A DNA stretch of 64,000 bases from Termitomyces sp. T153 (taxonomy: Eukaryota; Basidiomycota; Agaricomycetes; Agaricales; Lyophyllaceae): assembly GCA_018296165.2 (NCBI GenBank), contig JACKQL020000128.1:1-64000 (forward strand), written 5' to 3'. A program made the translations under genes and the position numbers. Positions 43,430 through 56,172 of this stretch are shown here, one piece after another; position 1 is the first letter of the stretch; each line of letters begins with the position of its first letter. The notes under the pieces are model-generated. The model was given only the letters and a program-made list of their open reading frames with translations, was not told the DNA's origin and searched no databases.

Positions 43430-44380
43430 GAAAATCAAGAGCGAATTCTCTGTAGGAAGATTAGTCGCTGGCGTTCATCAATATTGTGGGAGAACAAGAG
43501 GAGGTTCAAAATTCACCGGACTAGCATCAAATTTGAGATGCCGGGACACGTGCCCGTCCGCCCTTTGGAACGACCATAGAAGAAAACATACAAGGGTACT
43601 TCATCCTAAGCAAGGGTTATCCGGTAATACCCGATGATACGACCAGAAATATTCATCGCAAAGAGGCTGGTTGACTGAAGCTCGGAAAGGCGTTAGAGCG
43701 CATTTTGTCCTTTCTTCTGGTACAATGTACCTTCTGATACTGCATTGATTGTCATTTCTTGCCTCGACTCTTCTGAACTATCTCCCATGATTCATCAGTC
43801 TTCTGGAGCTATGACTTCGAGCAATTATCTTCTAGGATTACTTTCGAAGCTCGAGTCTCCTAGCGGGACGCTGCTGTTGGAACTTTAATTCTAGCTTCTG
43901 GTATGGTCTAGACTCACTGGAAAATTTGTGATTCCCTGACTTCACGTATTTTGAGCTACACTACGGCATTCTCTGGGAACTTTCTGCACAGACAATTTAT
44001 CGTGATGCTCGAGCTTCAAACCTCAGCCTCTAACATGGGCTAGAATTACATGCGATGGACACGTGAATTCGAATATGCTGTGGGCAGGACAAACAGATGG
44101 CGGGTTATGCGGACTCACATTGGATCATATAGCGATGAAACGTTCTCTGTTTTCGCTCGTCCGTCCCTCCCATATTCGATATATCTTGCGTATATACGAT
44201 CTACATTGCTCGCCAGTATACTATCACCGACCTCAATGCGCGCATGAAACACCTGATCTCCGGCCTCTTACTGCCGCACAGGATTTTCTCCTACATCACT
44301 CAAAAAACATCCTTTCTCAGCCGCCGGAAACTTCAACCCTGATTCCTCCATATCTTGTACATCGAGCCTAGAGTCTTCTC
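43430..44380. other. Intergenic, nothing supported
   Basis: Upstream flank of the G-alpha gene followed by non-coding sequence. A few words resemble the tandem repeat that starts at 44,381 (for example CTACGGCATTCTCTGGGAAC near 43,960), perhaps an older unit. No gene seen. Confidence 0.4.
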
Positions 44381-45960
44381 ATGACAGCATTGCCATGGAC
44401 AGCTTCCTTCCCTAATGTTCACTTGCGCCCAGCATCATCCTCGCGGTCGCTTCGTACTCTTCGCCTACTCTCACGGACAGCGTACACGAATGTAGGGTAC
44501 AATCTTCGCAAGTATAGATACAGTATTAGCTCAGCGTTCATCTTTGCTTCAAATGTCGAAGTAAATGTACGCCGCACGCAGCCGGGGCCGTCATTCACAA
44601 TAGGGGACCAAGAAGTTCAAAATAATCGGTCGGTCGAAGAAAAAAGAATATGTAAGAAAGAAACTTATGCGGCAGTATTACGTTTCATGCGAGCGTCGAG
44701 CAGTTGCAAGAATAGTCCACAAACTAGAGGATCGAATCAAATGCTAGTATCTCTGACTATGAGCTGTGAAAATGTGAACACGTATAGGCGGGTCGAACGT
44801 AGAGCAGACCAGGTACATATCCCTCGAAAAATATCCTTTCTTAACGACTGAAAACTTCTGATTCCTCCACAGCTCTGTGCACATCGAGCTACAGTCGTCT
44901 CATGACGGCATTCCCATCGACAGCTTCCTGCCCTAACGTTCGCGCTTACCCAGCATCATTACGACGGCATTCTAATGGATATCTTGTTCTAACGTTCACG
45001 CTTATCCAGCACCATCTCGTGGACACTTGGTACTTGTTCCCTCTCACGAACAGCATCCACGAAAGGAGACAAAATATTCGCAACTACATATACAATGATG
45101 ACTTGGGGTTCATCTTTACCAGAATATTTGCATAGCGAAGTAAATCCAACTAGCGGCGCAAGCAGCCGGGGTCAGTCACGACAGGACTGCAAGAACTTCA
45201 TTATGATATAATCGGACAATTAAAGAAAAAGGAACATGTCTGCTCTGCATTCAACCTGCCGTATACGTGTTCACATTCACATTCACATGTTCACAGCTCT
45301 TATTCAGAGACGCTGGAATTTGATTCGATCTTTTACTTTGCGGACTATTCATGCAACGGCTCGATGCCCGCATGAAAAATCACACTGCCGCATAAGTTTT
45401 CCGCTTGCCGATGTGCATATCACTCGAAAATATCCTTTCTTAGCTGCTAAAAATTTCTGATTGCTCCACAGCTCTGTGCACATCGAGCAGTCGTATCATG
45501 ACGACATTTCCGTGGACAGCTTTTTTCTCTAACGGTCGCGCTTGCCCAGCATCATCGCGATGGCATTCCCATGAACAGCTTTCACTCCAATGTTCGCGCT
45601 TACCCAGCATCATCTCATGGCCACTTCATGCTTACTCTCACGGACAGCATCCACGAAAGGAGGAAAAATATTCACAAGTACATATACAATAATAACTCAG
45701 CGTTCATCTTTGCTAGGACATTCGAATGTCGAAGTAAAAATATGGATCGAACGGATTGGCCGAGCCAGCAGCCGAGAGCTTCAATCACAATAGGACGACA
45801 AGAAGTTCAATAGAATCGGATGGTAGAAGAAAAAGGAACGTATCTGCTCTGCATTCGACCCGCCTATCCGTGTTCACATTTTCACAGCTCACAGTTGGAG
45901 ACACCGGAATTTATTCGATCCTTTACTTTGCAGATTATTGGTACAACCGTCAATATCATC
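44381..45960 (+). repeat. Three diverged tandem units of about 520-600 bp with an internal 65-bp subunit
   Basis: Units start at 44,381, 44,902 and 45,499 with variants of TGACGGCATTCCCATGGAC followed by AGCTTCCT..CTAA.GTTC. Each continues with CCAGCATCAT, CTCACGGACAGC, ACGAA, CGCAA.TA, TCATCTTTGC, CGAAGTAAA, GCCGGGG and ACAAGAAGTTCAA, then GAAGAAAAAGGAA. In the second and third units the first ~65 bases occur twice, which accounts for most of the longer period of the third. The repeats are heavily mutated and do not share a conserved frame, so I treat them as non-coding. Confidence 0.7.
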
Positions 45961-46382
45961 TTACAGCATGATCCGCCAGTAGTCCATGTGAACATCTTGT
46001 CTGGTCGGCTTTCATTCAATTCTTGGTTACTTTATCTCTGATGAAAGTCAACAATGGCCTTTTTTCTTCTCTCTTCAGATGGCTATACTGCCTTTAGCAT
46101 GGCCTACCAGTACAACTCGCCATTAGCAAATCATTGGTCTTAAGAGTACTGCTATGTCTTACCGAGTCCTTGAAGTTGAAGTCAATGCGCGTATTTTCTG
46201 ATCTCCTGCCCATGCGTGTTTTTAGCTATTGCTGATCAATTGAAACATGATAGATCGTACGAGATGTTAAGATTGAATCACGAATTGCACCCAAATTAAT
46301 TTGCAGCCACAGGTTTGAACAACACTAACACAAATAAGGCATTGCTTTCCGTTTTCATGCCTTAAAACAGGCTGAGCTTTTT

Positions 46383-48445
46383 TTGTGCTGCTTAACACTT
46401 CTTCCTACCATGGGCAGCATTCTCATTGACAATACCAGGAAGCATGTCTCTGCACCAGGGTGGGACACGGTGACGAATACCCTGACCTTACAAGGATCAG
46501 TGAGCCAGTCAAACAATCCTGCCGAGTTCACATCTTTCAACATTACTTTTAATGGTATGTTCTCTTCTTCTGCGTTCCGCACTTTTGTTGATTTCTGCAG
46601 GAAATCTATCAGGCTTTATGTCGTACACGACCATTGACTGCTCCCAATATTCCATCCTTTAGTATTGTGGACATTGATGGGGTTTCTCAACCAGTCCCTA
46701 TCGAAACCAATCCAAATCTGGACCCTAATGTACTTGTAGAACAGCGATGGTGGGCTTCGAACAACCTGACTGATGCGATGCATACCCTATCTGTCACAAA
46801 TTTTCCTGGGAACTTCTCGCTTGACTATGCTATTGTCAGTACAGGCAGTAAAATTGCTACCGCAGAGGAATGGATGACAATAGACAACGACGACATCGAC
46901 ATCATTAAATACAGTGCTGCCTGGTCACCACCCAATCAGACTTTGTATACGGTACCGCTGTCTTCAAGTCAGGAACAACTCATCTTGCAACCGGTCGACG
47001 GCATAACACGTCATGTCTTGGTGGTTTCAAGCGTACCTGTCTTTGCAAAATTCAATTTCACTGGTGAATTCTCACGTGAATCCTTTTTTCATGGATAACA
47101 AATTCTTTAGGCACTTCTGTGTACATTTATGGTGTTATGGAACGTTCCGTCACTGGTAACGAACTATTGTCTATCAAGTATACTCTGGACGGTCTCTCAA
47201 CGCAAACCGAACACCGCCCAACCTTCCAAACACAAACAAACTTCCTTTGGTTTTCTAACCAGAGTATTCCTCTTGGTCCACACACAATGACAATCGATGT
47301 TCTTGAAGTCGACGGGATAGACTTCATACTAGATTACATATCATATACACCAACACGTTTTTTTTCGCATCAAGCCCTCCAGGTACTACTTCCACATCAA
47401 GTATGATCCAAGGTGTATCAGCAAGCCCTCCAGGTACTCCTTCCACGTCAAGTTTGACCCCAAGTGCATCAACAAGCAGTACGATGGCCACAATTTCGAA
47501 ATTGCCGACGAAGACCATTATTGTTATATCTGTTTTTTCTGTTTTTGGCGGCATTGCTGCCATTCTAAGTATTATTCTTCTCTGAAAACGGGTTCTTCGA
47601 CGTGGATTTCTTGTATTTTGGAAAGCATAGGGTTGACCTACGATTGGCAGGACGCCGATCACAATCACTGCCAGTAAATGACTACCCAGATGCTCGTGAT
47701 ATGACACAGATTCCATCCTTGTACGAAAGCAGACAATCTGACGGTGTCAACAATAATACGGCACGACGTCTAGATGAACTTGTACAAGATTTCGGATTCA
47801 TAGATGCATTAATTAACTCTGCATTAATTAACTCTGGTAGTCATCCAGCTCGTGCGATAACAAATTTATCCTTGTTTTCTATCTTGACTGACAGAATTAT
47901 TGTCAACAGTGTCAACTCAAAACATATCCAACGATACTTCTGGCGAGTTCCTTATGAACCAGCCAAAATCTGTGCTCTCTGGAGCCTCTCAACATGTCAA
48001 TACTGACCACGCAAGAGAGGATGTGCACGCAGCGGATCGTTCTTCATACTCTCTATTCCAAAGACTCCGTGGAGGCAGCAGATCACAACATCATGCAGGA
48101 ACTCGAGGTGAGTTTCACAAAGGCAACTACGCTTTTTGTTTTTGGCATCATATAACATTTGTTACAGTAGGCTTGAATACCAATGATAGGGAAATCCTGG
48201 GTGCACAGCTACAGCATCTTCAGGAAGTGGGCCGGAACATCCAACACAGCATGACAGACACCAGGTTCGACATTACTCCATTTTCTCCATACTTTCATCC
48301 TACCTCTACATCAATCGAGTCCTCAGGAAATGATTCCCAGGCAGCAGATCAAGTGTCAACAGAAGTACATTCTCCTCCTCCTCCATATGATGTAGATTTT
48401 GGCAAGGATGAACGCTTACAGCACTTCATGGAAAACACATCATGA
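46383..48445 (+). pseudogene. Single-pass membrane glycoprotein gene, broken
   Basis: The ectodomain-like part has N-glycosylation sites and two beta-rich repeats (NTLTLQGSVSQSNNPAEFTS; AKFNFTGTSVYIYGVMERSV; DVLEVDGIDFILDYISYTP). A Ser/Thr/Pro stalk (SPPGTPSTSSLTPSASTSST), a transmembrane helix (IIVISVFSVFGGIAAILSII) and a cytoplasmic tail ending near SPPPPYDVDFGKDE follow. This architecture is frequent in Agaricomycetes. Lesions: the frame changes between FNITFNG and YQALCRTRPLTAPN near 46,556-46,610; one base is missing in a run of T at about 47,360, separating SYTPT from the stalk; and a TGA directly follows the helix at 47,583-47,585, before KRVLRRGFLVFW. Introns in the tail (GTGAGT near 48,108) remain recognisable. 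Function unknown. Confidence 0.6.
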
Positions 48446-51360
48446 ATCCAGCAGCATAGGCCATTATAAGAGAAGACTCCACTAGTATGTTGATCCGGTT
48501 TCTGCACTGTTCCGGCCCTCCAGGGCCAGGAACTGGCCAGAATCCTAAGCTTTCTGACTCGTATATATTGACGACTTTGCAAATATTCTATAGTGTTTGA
48601 AGAAGAAGCGAAATGGAGTGAAATGAATTGATAAAAAAAACAAGAAGAGTGTCACTATAGGAGAGAAGTGGTTGACCAGTGAGATTTCTGTGTCCAATGG
48701 TCCTACCACCACACCTCTTTGGGCCCCCGTGGTTCCCTGAGCCAGATCAGTCCCTAACACCTCTTGAGACGATCTTGGAAACATCTATTCAACCTGATTC
48801 GACTTTGAGGCATTCGTATGGACACGGTGAACAAGTAGCTAGCGGTAGACTGACCCCCTCAAAAGGATCGCGGACAGTCTCAGTCCCAAGTTTAGGATAC
48901 AATTGATCAAGCGTCAGAATTTCCTCTCAATTGAAAGCTCGAAATCAAGTACGTCCGCAGCGTAACACTATCCAGGAGGCTGCGGAGCGTGGCAGGAGTA
49001 GTAATCCAGCATCATTGGTATTCTTCTGAACATGACAGGTCAGAAGACTCAGCACTAAAACGGCTATCATCAGGCCTATTGTCACTGCATGGTACACAAT
49101 TGTATCGCAATGAACACAACTATCTCCCGGTCATGGCCAGCATGCCTGGGCCGAACCAGGTGAGCTACTTGATGACATGCACGTCCGAATTCGAGGTATG
49201 TAATCTCTGTTACTTTGGTCGAGGCTTCCTTGCTATAAGCAAACATTCAGCATTGTGCTTCCAGTGAAAATGGATTGTCTCTGAAATGGTCACTGAGTCG
49301 GTGAGGGGAGGACATACCGGTTCTTGTGGAGTAGTCATGTGCGAACTAATTACGGGTCAGTCCTTGCCAGTTATCTAGCGAGAAGGTTGAAAAAAGCAAA
49401 CCTACTTACTCAAATTTGATGACCTGGGCCCCAGGCTCGGGGTTGGTTCGAAGTTTGAGGGAGGCCGGCCTTGTGGACTTTTTTGATCATCTTCACCATC
49501 GCTCCCTTTGAAGTTCGAGACTTGGCATAGCCTCCAAGTGTAAATCAGAATCATTTCCTCACCTGTAGTAGTCTAAACACCAACATTTAGCAAGTGAGGT
49601 ACTTACAGCCGACTTGCAAGAATTAAGCCTTGACAAGGCTTGGACCGGGGTAGAGTGATCGATGATACTCATCTCTTCATCTCTTTGCCGTGATGATGCA
49701 AGAGGCACTGATAACTGCCAACAAAACATCAAATGAGGCAAGTCACTTCTCTAACAAAATGTATTTGGCATTGTCTGTCCTGGTATAAAACATAAGTGAT
49801 ATGCTGTTTAATTAGATATCCTACTAAAGGTAGTGAGCCTGCAACAAAAGGCTGGTTGTATTGCCATCATGATCTGTCAAGTAGAAATATAGCCACGCAA
49901 ACATCTTCACAATTTGGAAAGGGCCATCCAACTGTTGGCTTTCTAGCGCAAGATAAATATCACTGGGGCAGATTTCCTCTATATTATCAGCAAAGGGAAA
50001 ATATGGTAGATAACAGATTATATGCATAGCTAAGGTAGTACTGCACAGGAAAGGAAGATACCTTGCTGAGATTGTATGTGTAGATCTTATCTAACAACAA
50101 ATGGTCGAGATGCAGGGACAACAGTTGCCGTGGGTGAGCACTTAGAGCCAGCTCCTCTCAATTCCAACATTGTCATGTCTGAGAGGTTGGGAACCCGATC
50201 AACCAAGACACCATGAAGCTCGAACATTAACGTGAGGAGAAAATGGTGTTTTCAAAACTACAGGACTTTCTCCTGCTCAAGAAGAGCAATAGAGATAATT
50301 GATATGATTGAGTGACACACTCGAAAGGTTTAGGAAACTGTCTCCGAGCTTGCTAAACATTAGCTCATGCTCGCACCGGAAAGAGATGTCAAAGGTCCCA
50401 ATGTGTTCTGAGTGTAGCTGCAGATCCGTACCCCAAATTTTGATCATACTTGTATCAGGTGCACAGACGATATCCAGGAATACATCATCAGATCGTGGAA
50501 TCAGTTCTTTAGCCATCTTGGGGCTCCTGACTTCAACTAGACATCAGATCGCGGAGCGTGACTCAGCACCATTGTTGACAGACTTGGTAAATTGTTAGTC
50601 AATTGGGCCGCTCGTCTCGAGTAAGAGGTAGTGCAGCACAAATCCGGAATATCTTCAAGGATTCTAGGGAAATAAATGATGATCGATGAGTGATGGCTCG
50701 TCTAGAAATCAGATCTCTGACACAACTTCCGCTGAGCTGCTTCTTTGGTTTGACGAGGTCATTGTCGGAGAAATGGTGAAGGGCTCTAATTACTCCTTTA
50801 GATAATGATGAACGAAAAGGACCATACAGTATTGAGCACTGCTATCAATAGCTTGTGGGATTGGTATTGATTGATTTACCGTTGTCTTAGCTCCAGGCAC
50901 AATCTATATCAGGGGACCGTTGCAACAATAAAGAGATCATGAGATAGAAACTGTAGAGATCTGACAACAGGAAAGCAAAGCTTGATCAAAGCATGTCCAT
51001 TTTCTGAGGATGAGCGTACAGTGCATAGACGCATTCAGAGCCTTGAAAGTCACGATTAAACAAGCTGAGATACTGAGGATAGTTTGGCATGAGTCGAGCT
51101 CTGACAACTTTTGTGCCTATTGCTAGGTCACCATCAAAATCACTTAATTTCGGGCTACTTGAGTAGAGAGCTCTCGTCGTTCCGATCCCTTACATGGTCT
51201 CTCAAAATCCGGCGAGTATACTCAGAAAAAATGTCACATAGATGACTGAACTGAGGTAGAAGACACTGAATAAAATGAACAGTCTTGTACTCGGGGACTA
51301 GCTACATCCTGGAGCAAGGGAGTGCTAAATGATTGTCGAGGTACCGTGAATAAACCAGTA
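48446..51360. other. Gene-poor stretch, no supported gene
   Basis: Only scattered short frames. A minus-strand frame at 50,277-50,516 starts with ATG (MAKELIPRSDDVFLDIVC, then IKIWGTDLQLHSEHIGTFD) and could be an exon, but no partner exon was found. Around 49,420-49,510 a minus-strand segment (SDGEDDQKSPQGRPPSNFE) ends at a GTAAGT donor. These look like remnants. No repeats or RNA genes seen. Confidence 0.4.
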
Positions 51361-51364
51361 CGTG

Positions 51365-51978
51365 TCAGTAATTGCAAGACATACATTGAAATTTCCACAC
51401 TTGGGCGGCATTTCCTTCACTGACTGGGTTGATATACACAAGTCCCGTACTGCCCAATTCGAATACCAATGTTGGAGCTCCCGCTACAGCTATCCTGAAT
51501 ACACAATGGATAAATCAAAGGGCCGTTGTTATACAGTAGCTGTGCATAAAATGAGTCACGTACCTTGCAAGACCATTGCCTAGTTGCACGATGTGCCAGC
51601 GGAGCGGGGCCATACAGGCTGTCATTCCAATAACTGTACTACTTGCAAGGCTGTAGCTCAGAAAACGACCATAGTACCCATCTCGAATGCTGTAGAGGTC
51701 GCCTTGAGTGGAGGTGTCTTCTTTGAAAATGTACCACTATATATACCATTAGGTCCACAAACCTAACATATGGATAATATTGCACCTGTTGATTCGGTCC
51801 ATCGTGCTCATTATAACCCAAAACTGCATAACAAGCAAGTTTGATAACAGAAAATGTGGGCACAACCATACAACCACTTACTAGTAGTTCCGTCTCCAGT
51901 AGAGATGTCAAGGACTTTGTTGACACCATAAGCCTTAGTAGTGTTTCGAACAATATATACACCGTTTGCGAGAGCCAT
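51365..51978 (-). CDS. Small ricin-B-type (beta-trefoil) lectin
   Basis: ATG 51,976-51,978. Four exons (51,978-51,882; 51,823-51,786; 51,736-51,564; 51,494-51,365) join in frame to 145 residues. The beta-trefoil pattern is visible: NGVYIVRNTTKAYGVNKVLD, ILGYNEHDGPNQQWYIF, then GYYGRFLSYSLASSTVIGM, APLRWHIVQLGNG and GNAAQVWKFQ. The QQW, LRW and QVW positions correspond to the Q-x-W type core of ricin-B repeats. No signal peptide, so it is probably cytoplasmic, like mushroom and Rhizoctonia lectins thought to deter grazers. A GTATGT inside the last codons allows a slightly different C-terminus (last exon near 51,300). The gene is intact in an otherwise decayed region. Sugar specificity cannot be read from the sequence. 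Confidence 0.7.
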
Positions 51979-52618
51979 GAGGGAATGAGGAATCGGCTTC
52001 AAAGCAGCTTTGAGAGAGCCTTTATGTGACGAGGGAGTCCCCGAAGAGCAAGGCAAGTACTACATGGGGTCTTCTCGTGAGAAACGACTGATGATTGATT
52101 TAGGTATAGATTCTCTTCTATGCAACAATGATTTGGCAAGAAGTCAGCAACCTAAGGCCAAGCATTGCAAGAACATGGTCTTCCTCTGAGTAAGCAAAAG
52201 ATAGAGATGAATGTTGTTTTTGTGTGAGACAATCTCGGTCTTGTACCAATCCAGATGATGCCCTCTCAGATATGCAAGATGGTGCATACCGTTCATCTTG
52301 TACTCAGTGGCTAGATCTCATCTGTTTGCTGCAGACCATGATCTAGTAAGCTTTTCGTTGTGAGACACTTTCCATTCTCTGTGTACTGAATATTACTCTG
52401 CGGTGGTCTTGCATGGAGACGGGGTCAAGTTTGCCATATTCCCAGAGGATAAATCATGCTCCTACAACGCTTGGCCCTAGGCTGCTGGCTTCTTGCTCGA
52501 GCATTATCGCATACAACCATCATCACACGGATAATATACTTATGCAAATTTATGATCAGCCAATTTCCAACAGAACCTTATATTTAAAAGGGAAGTCTGG
52601 CCATTTGTAACCCAAATT

Positions 52619-53170
52619 TTGGATCTACGCATCCTCGCGTCTGCTGTCGCGCTCCCGCCATCGGAACAGCTCCTTTTCCATGTTGAATTCCTGTTTGAGC
52701 ACAGAGTATCAGCTGGTGACGGTAGAAGCTTCCAGAAGTCCCTTTTCCTTGAAATATCGAGTATCCTCATTTCTATATGCACAAAAGGAAGACTGAAAAT
52801 TGTGAAAGAATGCAAAAATAAGTGGAGATCGGTAAGTGGGGACTGTGGGCAGTTGTGGCCGTCGTGGTGTGTGGACGAGGTCTGTAATTGGTCATTTTCA
52901 AGCAGATCTCGCAAGAAAGGATCTTGAACATGCCTGCTGCTCAGCGAATCAATGCGAAGTCTAACGCCAGATGCGGGAAACTTCCGCTGTACATCTCTTC
53001 CTCGGTGATAAAAACACCCTATACTGCAATGCTTCCTTACTCCACTTTGAGGGGTGCCGAACAACTGCTTCACGTTAGGTGATGAAGCTCTTCACTCGCC
53101 GGTCCTTGACGAGGGCTCTGTCAAAGTCGATCTTATTCTGAAATCCTCGCCCCCGCCTGGATGGGGAAAA
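52619..53170 (-). other. Possible small gene, unrecognised
   Basis: Minus-strand segments look coding: FQNKIDFDRALVKDRRVKSF near 53,140-53,085, HVQDPFLRDLLENDQLQ near 52,900, NEDTRYFKEKGLLEASTVTS near 52,760-52,700, and a C-terminal-like MEKELFRWRERDSRREDA with a stop at 52,625-52,627. Splice sites between them are plausible in part (an acceptor before NEDTRY), but a TGA after STVTS interrupts the last join. It may be a pseudogene. Family unknown. Confidence 0.3.
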
Positions 53171-53179
53171 CGTAAATTT

Positions 53180-56130
53180 GATAATTTAACATAAGTTGGA
53201 CATCGAAGGGCTATACATATATACACAAGCATTGATTGACAAGCACAGTCAGTCCGTATATCAATGAAATAAAACAGTACATCCTAGACGTGTCCGTGAA
53301 TAGATCAGATCCGCCATCCCAAGTCTATGCTAAGGCAGCAAATGATCACTACACCGTCTGCAAAAAGAAAAGAATCCAGCAATTCGCACGTGCCAATTCT
53401 CCAATTTTCAATCCGCTCATTCGGAAGCAGTAGCCATCTTAAAGTTCTTTCCGGGGACTTGGTGACTCGCCTCTGCGATCATCTCACCGTCGTCGAGGAG
53501 TAGATGGAGTACGACTGATTTCCGGGCCGGGTGAAGAACACGAATGACCAGCATTACAAGGTTGCTTGATTACCTGGGGTGCCTGTGTGGTGCGCGGAAT
53601 TAACTCGAAGGGAAGGAAGGTAAGCAGCTGGTACGTACACGGCTAGGTACAGATTTGAGCGGAGGGCCACCGCGTCGCTATAGTTGCGGATTGCGTGTCC
53701 AGGAAAGAGGTACTTAAAGGTTGGAGCGTGGGTGAGTCCGAGGTAGTACTGTGTTCTAGCAGTACACCATGACATGTTATTATGAAAATCAAGCCAAGGA
53801 CCAAAGTGTCGAAGTTTCCTTTTCCTCTTGAACTCGCGATCATATATGATATTGAGAAGCTAGTTATGTCTACGTACGAGTGGCCGAAGAAGTGCAGAGG
53901 GAGGCCGCGTACTGCACGTGCGAGGTTGAAAACGCGGAGACGTCACAATGTAATGTGACGTGACTTCACAACTGGTACTGCAATTGTCCGTTCGTGTAGG
54001 GTTCGACTGGGCATGGTTCGACTGCGCCACGATGTTTCTGCTGCCCTCTAAATCATGTCACGCCTTAAAGCTCGGCTTCATCCTCTCCTCTATGAGCTCC
54101 GCCATCACCTCAGATGGCTATACCCACCAATCTTTGCCGAATATCGCAGGACATCTTACCATCTCTTCCAAACATTGTTAATTTACCCTTCAATGCATCG
54201 TATGCACTTACAAGTTCTTGCTCGATATGCTCCATGATGGTGTCTCATGCTCCCATCTCTCGAATCAAGGAATGTTGTGCGTGGACTGAAATTGCAGAGC
54301 TTGGAATGATGTGGGTTGGTTGAGACGTGTACTTCTGGTCTTGCTTTGGGAGAGGCAGAGCAGGCGTTCATGAAAGCTGTGAGTATTGAGTGCATTTCTA
54401 CCACTTTTCCTCATTTCTCTGTCCATCTAGCTCACTATTTCCGCAAGGGTAAGCCAATTTATAGCCTCCATACGTTATCTGTTAAGTTTCCTCCCTTCTA
54501 GTACCCCGCTCTCAGACTCTACACGTCACGCCTCACCGTTCTCTCCACGCGCCTCGCTCACCGCCATCAGAAGATTCGAAAGACGCCATATCCAGTCTCT
54601 GGCATCTCCTGACCTACAATCACATCCAAATCAATTCATACCACACCCTTACACGTCGCCCATTTGAACTTCATACACTGCCTAGCCTGCGTGGCAGAAG
54701 GTAGAAGCCGCGATGTTACTGTCTACTTCGACTGCGTCCATGTGAACTGGAGCGGGAGTGGTAAAGCGATACAAACAATGCGGAACGCTGCGGAGGAGTT
54801 GGAGCCCGTTGGACAGCCGCATATTGTTGTCCTGCTCTGTACCATTATCATCTACCTGCATGACACGGGTTTGTAGATATGTTAGTTGCGGCCGAGACCG
54901 CGTTTGAGGCTCTCGATTCGACTATTTAGCCTACTTCCTCACCGTCCGCCAGTCTAGCAGCTGTCACCGGCACCAACATCCAACGGCATTCCAGCTTCAA
55001 CTATCCACCCCATCCTAGTAAAACTCCGGACGCACCTCCTTATGCTGAGTGTCCTCTTCTACATCTATGCCAGCGACGCGCAAGCCGCATTCACTTGCCT
55101 CAAGTCCCTCCACAAATTCCTCGGTACTGGTATCTTGGAATCTCCATCAGGCCTAGCTCAGGTTAGTCCGCTGAAAGGGTGGAACGAGGTAGGTATCGAG
55201 GTGTGTTTCTTCCCCTTTACTGCTCCTCATTGCCTTACGTATATCTGTGTAGAACTTCTGTAGACTCTGATTGTGAGGAAGATGACAAGAGGTTCTCTAC
55301 GCATACGGTTGGTCTCCATCGAATCATCCGTTCTGCTTTTGCTCTCTTCCGCCAACCGTTTGACGGGTACTGTCCATGGGCACACGTCAATGGATTGTGT
55401 CACTGCGTTTCACTTGTGCCGACTCGCATGTGGATTATTTCACCTTTGTTGAACTGACCAAAATTCGTCTAGAGAGATCTAAATACAGCGGGGGCTTCAG
55501 AGTAGTGAGCTATCACGTTCCTTACTTGCCTCAGTAAGATCTCAAGCAAATTGACTGCGGTAGCCAAGAAGCAAAAGGTCTCTCGATGGACACAAATCGT
55601 GGGTTATGAGGTCTGGAGGATTTGCAACGGCAAGCTTGTGTTCGTCTGGTATGGAATGGAGTCTGATGGGTTCGATCCTTAGAAAGTCCACGATGGTCGA
55701 TGATGGGATACGTTGTCAAAGACTAGATCCTAATGAGGCTGTAGATCCACACACACATCAGACGTTCATTTTACATATACTTTGACCAGGTCGGACTAGC
55801 GTTCATAGCATTTAACTTGATCATTAGTCGAGGGCTGACTTTGACCGAACTTGGGGGAAGGCGAATTCTAAGATCACGTATACAGCCGAAGAGATGGTTT
55901 ATTAAGTCCAGAGGACAATGAAACTGTTACGCAGAGCAGCAATGCGGGATCTCACGGGTGGGGCTGGCAAGAGACCAGGCTAGCACTTGTTGCTGTGGGC
56001 GGCATTTTGCCATGTACACGGATCAAGCACGGCTGCAAGTGCCACGCGTCTTTTGGGAAGTCATCAAGCATACGTCATCGGCAAACAAAGACATAAATCT
56101 CAGCTGAAAACATATATGGAAGGGCTTGAA
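53180..56130. other. Gene-poor stretch with plus-strand fragments
   Basis: Plus-strand pieces such as LALGEAEQAFMKAVSIECIS (54,330-54,400, ending at a GTAAGC donor near 54,448) and RSPPSEDSKDAISSLWHLL (54,550-54,610) look like exons of a decayed gene, and 55,030-55,260 contains QAAFTCLKSLHKFLGTG. I cannot join them into one frame or name a family. No repeats of note. Confidence 0.3.
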
Positions 56131-56172
56131 TGCCCTTAATGTCATTCCCACAGTCCTCTCTAGCCTTCACCA

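Noticed and set aside
55660..55690. GGTTCGATCC, a tRNA T-loop-like word
   Set aside because: No matching D-arm, anticodon arm or acceptor stem around it.
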